Shown here piece after piece: positions 1 to 5,842 of a stretch of 7,032 bases of DNA. The notes beneath the pieces were generated by a model. The model was given only the letters and a program-made list of their open reading frames with translations. It was not told the DNA's origin and made no database searches. The DNA is taken from assembly GCA_964540205.1 (NCBI GenBank), contig CAZIMJ010000128.1, forward strand, positions 1 to 7,032, written 5' to 3'. The translations under genes were made by a program, and so were the position numbers. How positions within the stretch are numbered: the first letter of the stretch is position 1; each line of letters begins with the position of its first letter. This stretch comes from WTAW01 sp964540205. Its GTDB lineage: Bacteria; Acidobacteriota; Aminicenantia; Aminicenantales; Aminicenantaceae.

Positions 1-1029
1 AACGTGGGGGCCCAAGTTGCCTCTCTTCTTCATGCGGAAAAGAACTCTGTGGCAATGATGACCAATGCCACTCATGCCCATTGGATCGCCCTCTCTACAA
101 GATTTTTGGTTAAAGATCGAAGCCGAACTAAGATCATTATGACAGACCATGATTTCCCTTCGAGTCTTTATGCTGTACAAAAGATCAGTGAATTCATGGA
201 TTGGGACGTCCAGGTTATCCAAAGTTATGGTAAACCCGGTATTGATGTTGAAAATATCCTTGACCACATCGATGATCAAACACTCTTTGTTGCCACGTCG
301 CATGTGTATTTCAAGACCGCCTATGTGCAAGATGTATCAAAAATCGCAGATCATGCCCGCCGAGTGGGTGCATGGACAGTTATCGATGGTTATCATGCTC
401 CAGGTTGCATTCCCGTTAACCTCTCAGAGCTTGGTGTTGATTTTTACATCGGAGGGTGTCTCAAATGGCTCTGTGGTGGGCCGGGGAATGCGTTTCTCTA
501 TGTCAAACCGGAATTGGCATCCCGCATTCAACCTCAACTTACGGGATGGTTGGCCCACAAATCTCCATTTTCATTCTCACAGGAGATGGATTACACCCAT
601 GGTTCATACAGATTTATGTCCGGAACACCTCCCATTGCTTCTCTGTATACTGCACGTGCGGGGTTAGAAATTATAAATAGTATCGGTATTCCTCAGATCC
701 GAAAAAAGTCCATCACTCAGACTAGACTTGTCATCGAGAATTCCAAAAAAAGGAACTTTGTCGTTTTTTCTCCTGAAGAAGACACCTATCGAGGCGGCGC
801 GGTTTCTGTTCATCTCCCTCACGCTTACCAGGTCAAACAGGCACTCGAGGAGCGACAGTTCAAAGTGGATTACAGGAAGGGGAAAAACAGTGAGCCGGAT
901 GTCATTCGAATAGGCCCGCACTTCTACACGCAGGATGAAGAGATCCATTCTCTTTTTGAAACGATCGATACCATCTATGCAACACAGGAATACAGGTCAT
1001 TTCCTAAAGAAATAAAGCATGTCACGTAG
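1..1029 (+). CDS. Kynureninase-like PLP-dependent enzyme (aminotransferase class V), 5'-truncated
   Basis: The reading frame is open from base 1 to the TAG at 1027-1029, giving about 342 residues. The real start lies upstream, so the GTG at 4 is probably internal. Fold-type I PLP features are clear. A DGYHAPG stretch (Asp at window residue 129, His 132) matches the cofactor-ring-binding Asp region. GGCLKWLCGGPG carries the likely Schiff-base Lys (codon 463-465, residue 155). The C-terminal part has the kynureninase-style pattern of RGGAVSVHLPH followed by DYRKG and IRIGPHFY. Kynureninases hydrolyse kynurenine to anthranilate and alanine and are usually a little over 400 residues, so roughly the first 70-90 residues are missing. 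Class V enzymes also include cysteine desulfurases and other lyases; no tryptophan-degradation neighbours are visible, so the substrate is not established. The enzyme should be cytosolic, as no signal or membrane segment is seen. It is separated from the next intact gene by about 570 bp and is probably transcribed independently. Confidence 0.85.
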   Translation, partial: NVGAQVASLLHAEKNSVAMMTNATHAHWIALSTRFLVKDRSRTKIIMTDHDFPSSLYAVQKISEFMDWDVQVIQSYGKPGIDVENILDHIDDQTLFVATSHVYFKTAYVQDVSKIADHARRVGAWTVIDGYHAPGCIPVNLSELGVDFYIGGCLKWLCGGPGNAFLYVKPELASRIQPQLTGWLAHKSPFSFSQEMDYTHGSYRFMSGTPPIASLYTARAGLEIINSIGIPQIRKKSITQTRLVIENSKKRNFVVFSPEEDTYRGGAVSVHLPHAYQVKQALEERQFKVDYRKGKNSEPDVIRIGPHFYTQDEEIHSLFETIDTIYATQEYRSFPKEIKHVT

Positions 1030-1077
1030 CTGACAATCTCAATCGGAAGCATCTCTATAACCGTAATGAATGACATT

Positions 1078-1115
1078 CTGAGTGTTCCAATTGGTGATTT
1101 CGAAAACACTCTCAG
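1078..1115 (+). terminator. Imperfect inverted repeat, weak terminator candidate
   Basis: CTGAGTGTT (1078-1086) pairs with AACACTCTCAG (1105-1115), leaving a two-base bulge. The loop contains the small palindrome CCAATTGG. It lies about 50 bp after the stop of the kynureninase-like gene. Only a short TTT follows the stem, so it is a poor rho-independent terminator; it may be a 3'-end-stabilising hairpin or chance. Confidence 0.3.
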
Positions 1116-1168
1116 TTTCCCCAGCGAGGAAACTTCGCTCGGACATGGGGGCTTCCCTCACTCCCTTT

Positions 1169-1358
1169 AGGAGATATACCATGCCCGGCCAGCCCTCCAC
1201 ATGGATCCAAAACCACATACATCAACATCATGAGACAATATCGGCCAGAGTACAAAGCGACTGATTACCCAGACATTGCCCGTCAGCTCAAAAGACAGGA
1301 ATATGTTGAGGCTCTCCATTGGGCAAAAAAACTCGGCCTCACAAGGCTTGGTAGATAG
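1169..1358 (+). pseudogene. Remnant of a PflX-type radical-SAM protein C-terminus
   Basis: In the frame ending at TAG 1356-1358, positions 1212-1355 encode a stretch containing YINIMRQYRPEYKATDYPDI, then an EYVEALHWAKKLGL segment. This is the characteristic C-terminal end of radical-SAM proteins annotated as PflX or putative pyruvate formate-lyase activating enzyme (YVN-M-QYRP, then a helix ending in A...GL). A short upstream piece, RRYTMPG at 1169-1189, fits the R-HLV-PG motif that normally precedes it, but it is in a different frame and closer than usual: about 9 codons separate PG from YIN, against roughly 20 from my recollection of the family. The remnant therefore carries both a frameshift and an internal deletion. 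The catalytic CxxxCxxC half is absent. No Shine-Dalgarno sequence precedes the ATG at 1230. A translated small peptide cannot be excluded, but decay of a former neighbour is the simpler reading. Confidence 0.7.
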
Positions 1359-1597
1359 TCCTATAAAAAAGTTGTGTCGCTATGTGAGGACACTTGAAGA
1401 TGAGATTTTTACAGAGACCGAAAAAACTCTGCCATCATGGAGGTAGCGTTTCCTTTCAAGTTCAGCAATCAAGAATTTTCAAGTGGATCATGCTTTCTGG
1501 GGATATCTTCGGCATTCGAAACAGAAGTCCGGGCATGCAATACGATGAAATTAGTTGATTTCGAATGCGTTTTGCCTTAAATTACGCAGGAGGAATC
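1359..1597 (+). other. Upstream region of the glycoside hydrolase operon
   Basis: With the bases before it, this makes over 500 bp without an intact gene. It has only short open frames (for example 1400-1558 and 1437-1579) with no ribosome binding site or recognisable protein motif. No clean -35/-10 or sigma-54 promoter is convincing by eye, though the promoter for the downstream genes is expected here. The notable content is the spaced TTTCGAATG motif set at its right end. Confidence 0.5.
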
Positions 1598-1612
1598 TTG
1601 TATTTTCGAATG
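1512..1612. promoter_or_regulatory. Three TTTCGAATG boxes at 45-bp spacing, possible operator
   Basis: The 9-mer TTTCGAATG occurs at 1559-1567 and 1604-1612, and its reverse complement CATTCGAAA at 1513-1521. The TTCGAA cores start at 1515, 1560 and 1605, exactly 45 bp apart. The first two boxes form a perfect 10-bp inverted repeat (GCATTCGAAA 1512-1521, TTTCGAATGC 1559-1568). The array runs up to the start of the glycoside hydrolase gene, and the third box overlaps its start region. Sequence between the boxes is not repeated, so this is not an ordinary tandem repeat. A transcription-factor operator is the inference; no regulator gene is seen in the window. Confidence 0.45.
1588..1593 (+). 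promoter_or_regulatory. Shine-Dalgarno AGGAGG for the glycoside hydrolase
   Basis: A perfect AGGAGG lies 4 nt before the in-frame TTG at 1598, 16 nt before the in-frame ATG at 1610, and downstream of the in-frame ATG at 1565. It therefore argues against 1565 and favours TTG 1598, although 4 nt is slightly short. Confidence 0.6.
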
Positions 1613-3973
1613 GAATGTGTTCTGAAAAAAAATAAACTTTTTTTTGGCTTTCTTTTCCTATTTCTCTTTCTGAACCAGGGGTTGAACTCTGAGGTTTACT
1701 ATCCATGGAAAGATGCCTATATCGGAGCACTCGATGCAGAGAAATGGGCAGGTTTGGTTTTTATCCCTCATCACGATAGTGCTTTTGCTTACCACTTGAG
1801 AGTGAAAAAAGGAGAGGAAACAGCGGAGGGGATTGATCTTTTTTATCTCATCTCGGAAGTGGGCCCTCATTCACCCGATGGTCAGTATGCTCGGATAAAA
1901 ATTGACTTAAGCCTCCCTTTTGGTCAGAAAAGAGAAACCCCGATCATGAAAAAACCCTCTTCTGATTCTGATACTTTGGTTATTGAATGGTCTCGAAAGG
2001 ATGAAAGAACGGCTGTAGGGAGGATCTTGATCCCCAAAAATATCACTGTCCAATTGATCCACTATTTTCCATGGAATTTTAAGGGAAGATACCAAGTCAT
2101 ATCCGATGGTCAGGTCAGAGGGAACAGCCTTCCGAACAACGGTCAACACTATCTTTTTTGGTCAAGCCAGCGTGGGGATCTGATCTCTCCGTCTCAAGGT
2201 GAAGAACTGACTGTTGCATTCCCAGAAAAACGGAGTATCTATTTTGTCGCTGGTGTGGGTAATGACTTCCGGATCCTATCTAATCATATCTACAGGTACA
2301 AGAACGAACGGACGATCGATAAAATCCTTGACGAGGAAAAGACAAGGTATAATAAAAAAAGAGTTGTCGTTAAAGGCCTTCACAAAGGCATCGCCAGATC
2401 GATAACAAATAATCTCTTTTGGATGTCTCTTTACCAGCCCGGGAAACACCGGCTCTATACACCCGCTGGACGCAGATGGATTTTTCCTGCACCCGATGGA
2501 TCTGCTGACCACTGGACCATTTTTGAATGGGACTCTTTTTTTAATGCTCTAGAAGTTAACGTTGAGAGCAGCAAGCATGCTGTAGATATCTTAAAGTCTG
2601 TCCTGGAGACACAGTACAAAAACGGCAATATTCCCAATTGGAGAGGGCGCTTTGGTGGAGTGAGTGACCGTTCACAACCACCTGTCGGTTCCTTTGTCGT
2701 CTTGAAGTATTTTCTTAAGACTGCAGACTTGGAGCTTCTACAATTTGCCTATCCGATTCTAGTGAAATGGCATGCATTCTGGAAAGAACCGAGATCCAAC
2801 GGATTTCCCCGAAGAGACGGCAACAATGATGGCCTATTGGAATGGGGGTCAGATGAAGAGCTTATTGCGCAAAGTGTGCCCATTTGGGAGGAAAATGCAC
2901 TCGGGAAAACCCGCGCTATGTGGGAATCCGGTCAGGATGATCTGCCGAACTGGGATGATGCGATATTTGATGAGAGTTCGGGAACACTGTCGATGAACTG
3001 CGTTGATCTTAATTCCCTCTATACTCTCGATTGCTGGTGTCTAGCCCAGATGGCGCAGATCCTCGAAAAGATTGTGGACTACAAGACCTACATGGAAGAG
3101 TACGAGACCATGAAGTCACTGATCGATAATACCTTTTGGGATGAGAAGGAAGGATTCTATTTTGACCAATACTGGGATGGACGATTTTCAAGAAGAAAGG
3201 CGGCTTCAAACTTTTATCCTCTTCTTGCCGGGATCCCCGATCGAAGCAGGGCTCTGCGGATGTTGAGACGTTTGCTGAATGAAAACGAATTCTGGGGAGA
3301 CTATGTTCTGCCCACAATATCTCGAGATGATCCGGCTTTTAAGGATCAGCAGTACTGGAGGGGGACCATATGGCCGCCGACAAATTATTTGATCTATCAA
3401 GGATTGAAGGCGTATGGATTTGATGCCGTGGCCTCTGAATTCGCCAGCAAAAGCTCATCTCTTTTCCTCAGGAGTTGGAACAATTTCCAGCTTTGTCCGG
3501 AGAATTATGATTCAAGGACAGGTGAGGCCGGGGGGCAGAGATACCAGAGTTGGGGCCCTCTCTTTGCTCTGATCGCATTGGAAGAATTTGTGGACGTTAC
3601 TCCATGGGAGGGATTCCGGTTTGGGATGATCAATCCGGAAAAGAAAGGGAGGCTTTCCCGCATAGCTGTTCAGGGAAGGCACTACGATGTGGAGGTGAAC
3701 AAGTCTTCGATCAAACTATGGGAGGAAGGAAAAGAGATCATCAACTGCAATGGGAGCGCTGTGTTCAGGAATTTTTTATACTCGAAAAACGAAGTGTATT
3801 TTGAAATAAAAACTCTGGAGCCCCGAGAGGTTAGAATCCGCTTTCTCACAAAAGGAAAATATGAGCTCATTCTGGATGACCATGTCAAAAATCTGTTCGA
3901 AGGTAATTCGACAAAAATCCATATTCCGGGGGGAGAACACACTGTGCTTATTCTTCTGATCGCTGAGAAGTAG
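1598..3973 (+). CDS. Secreted glycoside hydrolase, GH63/MGH1-like (alpha,alpha)6-barrel family
   Basis: This is a protein of about 791 residues if it starts at TTG 1598. ATG 1610 is the main alternative; ATG 1565 lies upstream of the only good Shine-Dalgarno. The N-terminus is a signal peptide: basic KKNK, then a Phe/Leu-rich core FFGFLFLFLFL, then a polar NQGLNS stretch, so export to the periplasm or beyond is expected. Residues up to about 255 form an all-beta-looking N-terminal domain. The barrel follows with WIFPAPDGSADHW, EWDSFFNALE (Asp 312), NIPNWRGRFGG, ESGQDDLPNWDD (from residue 443), YWRGTIWPP and CPENYDSRTGEAGG (Glu 635). In inverting GH63 enzymes such as YgjK and processing alpha-glucosidase I, an Asp in the ESG-D region acts as acid and a Glu in the E-Y region as base; Asp 447/448 and Glu 635 are the likely counterparts. 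A beta-rich tail of about 120 residues ends the protein. GH63 includes alpha-glucosidases and mannosyl-/glucosylglycerate hydrolases; those hydrolases are shorter and cytosolic, so the substrate is open. Confidence 0.85.
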   Translation: MYFRMECVLKKNKLFFGFLFLFLFLNQGLNSEVYYPWKDAYIGALDAEKWAGLVFIPHHDSAFAYHLRVKKGEETAEGIDLFYLISEVGPHSPDGQYARIKIDLSLPFGQKRETPIMKKPSSDSDTLVIEWSRKDERTAVGRILIPKNITVQLIHYFPWNFKGRYQVISDGQVRGNSLPNNGQHYLFWSSQRGDLISPSQGEELTVAFPEKRSIYFVAGVGNDFRILSNHIYRYKNERTIDKILDEEKTRYNKKRVVVKGLHKGIARSITNNLFWMSLYQPGKHRLYTPAGRRWIFPAPDGSADHWTIFEWDSFFNALEVNVESSKHAVDILKSVLETQYKNGNIPNWRGRFGGVSDRSQPPVGSFVVLKYFLKTADLELLQFAYPILVKWHAFWKEPRSNGFPRRDGNNDGLLEWGSDEELIAQSVPIWEENALGKTRAMWESGQDDLPNWDDAIFDESSGTLSMNCVDLNSLYTLDCWCLAQMAQILEKIVDYKTYMEEYETMKSLIDNTFWDEKEGFYFDQYWDGRFSRRKAASNFYPLLAGIPDRSRALRMLRRLLNENEFWGDYVLPTISRDDPAFKDQQYWRGTIWPPTNYLIYQGLKAYGFDAVASEFASKSSSLFLRSWNNFQLCPENYDSRTGEAGGQRYQSWGPLFALIALEEFVDVTPWEGFRFGMINPEKKGRLSRIAVQGRHYDVEVNKSSIKLWEEGKEIINCNGSAVFRNFLYSKNEVYFEIKTLEPREVRIRFLTKGKYELILDDHVKNLFEGNSTKIHIPGGEHTVLILLIAEK

Positions 3974-3980
3974 AATAAGC
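3946..3980 (+). repeat. Hairpin across the glycoside hydrolase stop codon
   Basis: GCTTATTCT (3946-3954) and AGAATAAGC (3972-3980) form a perfect 9-bp inverted repeat with a 17-nt interior; an inner TCT/AGA pairing can extend it across an AGT bulge. The TAG stop at 3971-3973 lies in the right arm. No T-run follows, so it is not a standard intrinsic terminator. It could stabilise the upstream mRNA segment or reduce readthrough into the phosphatase gene, which has a weak ribosome binding site. Confidence 0.5.
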
Positions 3981-4007
3981 CAGGTTAAAGATAGAAAGTT
4001 TGCGGTT

Positions 4008-5045
4008 ATGAAAATCCTTGTCATCCATAACACCTCTGCCATAAAAAATCTGCTTTTAGAAAGTCTCAGTCAAAAAGGGTATGAGCTGACATTTTCCACA
4101 GATAGTAACGATGCATTGCGTTTAATAAAAAAAAGAAAGGATATTCGGATCGTTATTGCTGAGTTAAACATGCCCGAAATGGATGGAATAGAATTGTGCA
4201 AACAAATCAGGAGTGCTGAGTTTCCTTACTACATTAGGCTTCGCATGGCCAATGAAATCTTGAGAGGAAATCTCGTCTCGGGTCAAGAGGCCCAAAAAAG
4301 CCTCCTTCCCTCATGTTTTTCCGATATGTCTAACATGGAGTTTGCAGCCAGTTTCATTCCCAGTGCATTCGGATCGGGGGACATCTACAATATTTTCCGA
4401 CTGGATGAAACAAACATCGGCCTTTACAACATCGATGTTTCCGGTCATGGCGTGTCAGCAGCGCTTTTCAGTGTGTGTCTCAATCAGCGTCTGATTCAAG
4501 GCCCTCAATCTTTTGGCTTAGTTAAGGTCCCTCTCACTGCCCCTCCTTTTTATCACATCAACTCTCCCGTCAGCGTTGTGACATCGCTGGATGAGGAAGA
4601 CATGCTGGGAAAATATGGCCGGTATTTTACTATGGTCTATGCCATTGTGAATGTCGATACAGGAGGTATTTCTTTTTACAGAGCAGGCCACAATTATCCA
4701 CTGCTGATCCATGACAGAAAAAACTCCTGTTATATCGAAGGAGGAGGACCTCCTATCGGCTTGGGCATAGCGCTCAGAAAAAGCCGACAACAAGACATAA
4801 AACTTGAAGCAGGAGATCAACTTATATTTTTTTCGGATGGAATCAATGATGCGTTCTCGCCAAAGAGCGAGAAGAGATATGGATTGGAAAGAGCCAGACA
4901 GATTCTCACTGAACACTATCCAGAATCACTGGAGAGGTCATTTGATCGTCTCATTTTTGATGTCCAGGAATTTATGGGACAGGGCGGTTTTTCTGATGAC
5001 ATCTCCATCATTGGATTCAAATGGCTGGGTAGCAGGGTGAACTAA
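4008..5045 (+). CDS. PP2C/SpoIIE-type Ser/Thr phosphatase with degenerate, truncated receiver domain (RsbU-like)
   Basis: This 345-residue protein begins 34 bp after the hydrolase gene. ATG 4008 is the only usable start before an in-frame stop, and its Shine-Dalgarno is weak. Residues 1-76 align with the first part of a response-regulator receiver: KILVIHN, then IVIAELNMPEMDGIEL. The usual acidic pair is His-Asn, and the phospho-accepting Asp is Glu 52. The sequence then jumps from FPYYI to LRMANEIL, without the T/S-loop and the conserved Lys segment. A helical linker with GQEAQKSLLP leads into the phosphatase. That domain keeps GSGD (Asp 125), DVSGHG (Asp 143), GRYFTMVYAIV, AGHNYP, SDGIND (Asp 277) and SDDISIIG (Asp 330/331), the expected metal-binding set. 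Asn 128 replaces the second Asp of the common GGDxxD motif. By family knowledge it should dephosphorylate the phospho-STAS protein encoded two genes downstream. It is cytosolic, with no membrane segments. The phosphatase call is firm; how it is controlled is not. Confidence 0.9.
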   Translation: MKILVIHNTSAIKNLLLESLSQKGYELTFSTDSNDALRLIKKRKDIRIVIAELNMPEMDGIELCKQIRSAEFPYYIRLRMANEILRGNLVSGQEAQKSLLPSCFSDMSNMEFAASFIPSAFGSGDIYNIFRLDETNIGLYNIDVSGHGVSAALFSVCLNQRLIQGPQSFGLVKVPLTAPPFYHINSPVSVVTSLDEEDMLGKYGRYFTMVYAIVNVDTGGISFYRAGHNYPLLIHDRKNSCYIEGGGPPIGLGIALRKSRQQDIKLEAGDQLIFFSDGINDAFSPKSEKRYGLERARQILTEHYPESLERSFDRLIFDVQEFMGQGGFSDDISIIGFKWLGSRVN

Positions 5046-5470
5046 TGGAAGAAATTCGTCTAACCTTCCCGAGAAAAGTCTCCTATTTGTGTTTTGCTAC
5101 AAGCATTTCCAAGCAGATCTGCCAGCAGATCCAAGAATGCAGTGAAGACAAAAACTTCGCCTCTGATGTAGAACTCTGTGTGAGCGAAGCATGTACAAAC
5201 GCCATCAAATATGGTCTGAGCAGTGAGAAAGAAGATGTGATTTCCCTGTATTTTCAGATCCATGCGGACAAACTCATCATAAAAGTGCAGGATAAAGGGA
5301 GTGGGTTCAACCTGAATAGCCTTCCTGATCCAGACATAGAAAGCCTTCCTGATAGGGGATACGGTCTTTACATTATCCGGAGCAAAATGGATGATGTACA
5401 GTATTCCCAGACAGAAAAAGGGAATTTTTTAACTATGATAAAATCCTTCAAAGGAGAACATAACGCATGA
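5045..5470 (+). CDS. RsbW/SpoIIAB-type anti-sigma factor serine kinase
   Basis: This 141-residue protein has its ATG overlapping the previous stop as TAATG, so translational coupling with the phosphatase is likely. It is a single GHKL ATPase domain without histidine-kinase dimerisation helices. The N-box is ELCVSEACTNAIKYG (Glu 43, Glu 48, Asn 52), the G1 box DKGSGF (83-88) and the G2 box DRGYGLYII (103-111). This matches the HATPase_c_2 family, whose members phosphorylate a partner STAS protein on serine and, when not bound to it, sequester a sigma factor or another target. The lid between G1 and G2 contains SLPD twice, eight residues apart, from a 12-bp direct repeat. The STAS partner follows directly. 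No sigma factor is encoded here, so the final target is unknown and need not be a sigma factor. Confidence 0.92.
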   Translation: MEEIRLTFPRKVSYLCFATSISKQICQQIQECSEDKNFASDVELCVSEACTNAIKYGLSSEKEDVISLYFQIHADKLIIKVQDKGSGFNLNSLPDPDIESLPDRGYGLYIIRSKMDDVQYSQTEKGNFLTMIKSFKGEHNA

Positions 5471-5472
5471 AT

Positions 5473-5477
5473 GGAGG
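5473..5477 (+). promoter_or_regulatory. Shine-Dalgarno GGAGG for the STAS gene
   Basis: GGAGG ends 6 nt before ATG 5484, a standard spacing that fixes this start over the out-of-frame ATGs at 5467, 5471 and 5479. Confidence 0.7.
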
Positions 5478-5483
5478 AATGGG

Positions 5484-5825
5484 ATGAAGTTGAATGTTGC
5501 TAGGAAAGATGGAATCCTTGTCATAACTCCCCAGGTCAAAAGGATCGATGCGAGCGTTGCTACGGATTTTAAAGCAAAATTGGTCGATTTTTTAGATAAC
5601 GGAGACAAGGTTATCGTGATCAATCTATCCAAGGTTGATTTTATCGATAGCTCTGGTTTGGGCGCAATGGTCTTGATCCTGAGAAAGATCGGAACAGATG
5701 GCAGGATCAAAATCTGTAAATTAAAAGAAGGCGTTAAATCGATATTTGAGCTGACACGCTTGGATGAAGTCTTTGAAATACATAAATCTGAAGAAGGTGC
5801 CCTTGAAAGCCTCAAAACGGGTTGA
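5484..5825 (+). CDS. STAS-domain anti-anti-sigma factor (RsbV/SpoIIAA-like)
   Basis: This 113-residue protein is a single STAS domain of normal length. It begins with a beta strand (VARKDGILVITPQ), followed by VIVINLSKVDFIDSSGLGAMV. The DSSGLG motif (Asp 55, Ser 56, Ser 57) is the conserved loop that carries the phosphorylated serine in RsbV and SpoIIAA. The dephosphorylated form is expected to bind the RsbW-like kinase and release its target; phosphorylation by that kinase breaks the complex, and the PP2C enzyme reverses it. The gene starts 13 bp after the kinase stop and ends 17 bp before the glycosyltransferase start, so all are probably co-transcribed. It shows no fusion or extra domain. 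Confidence 0.93.
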   Translation: MKLNVARKDGILVITPQVKRIDASVATDFKAKLVDFLDNGDKVIVINLSKVDFIDSSGLGAMVLILRKIGTDGRIKICKLKEGVKSIFELTRLDEVFEIHKSEEGALESLKTG

Positions 5826-5836
5826 ATTTTTGGAGG
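5810..5836 (+). promoter_or_regulatory. Possible hairpin masking the glycosyltransferase Shine-Dalgarno
   Basis: CCTCAAAA (5810-5817) can pair with TTTT and GAGG (5828-5831, 5833-5836), with one bulged G and a 10-nt loop. The right arm includes most of GGAGGT (5832-5837), the ribosome binding site 5 nt before GTG 5843. The stem is short and A/T-rich, so any effect would be modest and may depend on ribosomes finishing the STAS gene. Confidence 0.3.
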
Positions 5837-5842
5837 TAATGC

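Noticed and set aside
1082..1264. 60-codon open frame beginning ATGTTCCAATTGG
   Set aside because: It has no ribosome binding site. Its only recognisable piece (RRYTMPG) belongs to the radical-SAM remnant, which continues in another frame.
1400..1558. 52-codon open frame upstream of the hydrolase
   Set aside because: No Shine-Dalgarno and no recognisable motif; it is Arg/Ser/Ile-rich as expected of random sequence and overlaps the proposed operator boxes.
1437..1579. 47-codon frame starting ATGGAGGTAGCG
   Set aside because: No ribosome binding site or homology that I recognise, and it overlaps the other short frame; most likely chance.
1565..1597. ATG 1565 as the start of the glycoside hydrolase
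   Set aside because: No ribosome binding site precedes it, the strong AGGAGG lies downstream of it, and it would put an uncharged-rich extension ahead of the signal peptide.
1030..1597. tRNA, CRISPR array or insertion-sequence ends
   Set aside because: No cloverleaf-like arms with the conserved T-loop, no regularly repeated units with spacers, and no terminal inverted repeats with a transposase were seen. The 45-bp motif spacing involves only 9-bp boxes, too short for CRISPR repeats.
4518..4916. 132-codon minus-strand frame inside the phosphatase gene
   Set aside because: It is the complement of conserved PP2C coding sequence and has no motif of its own.
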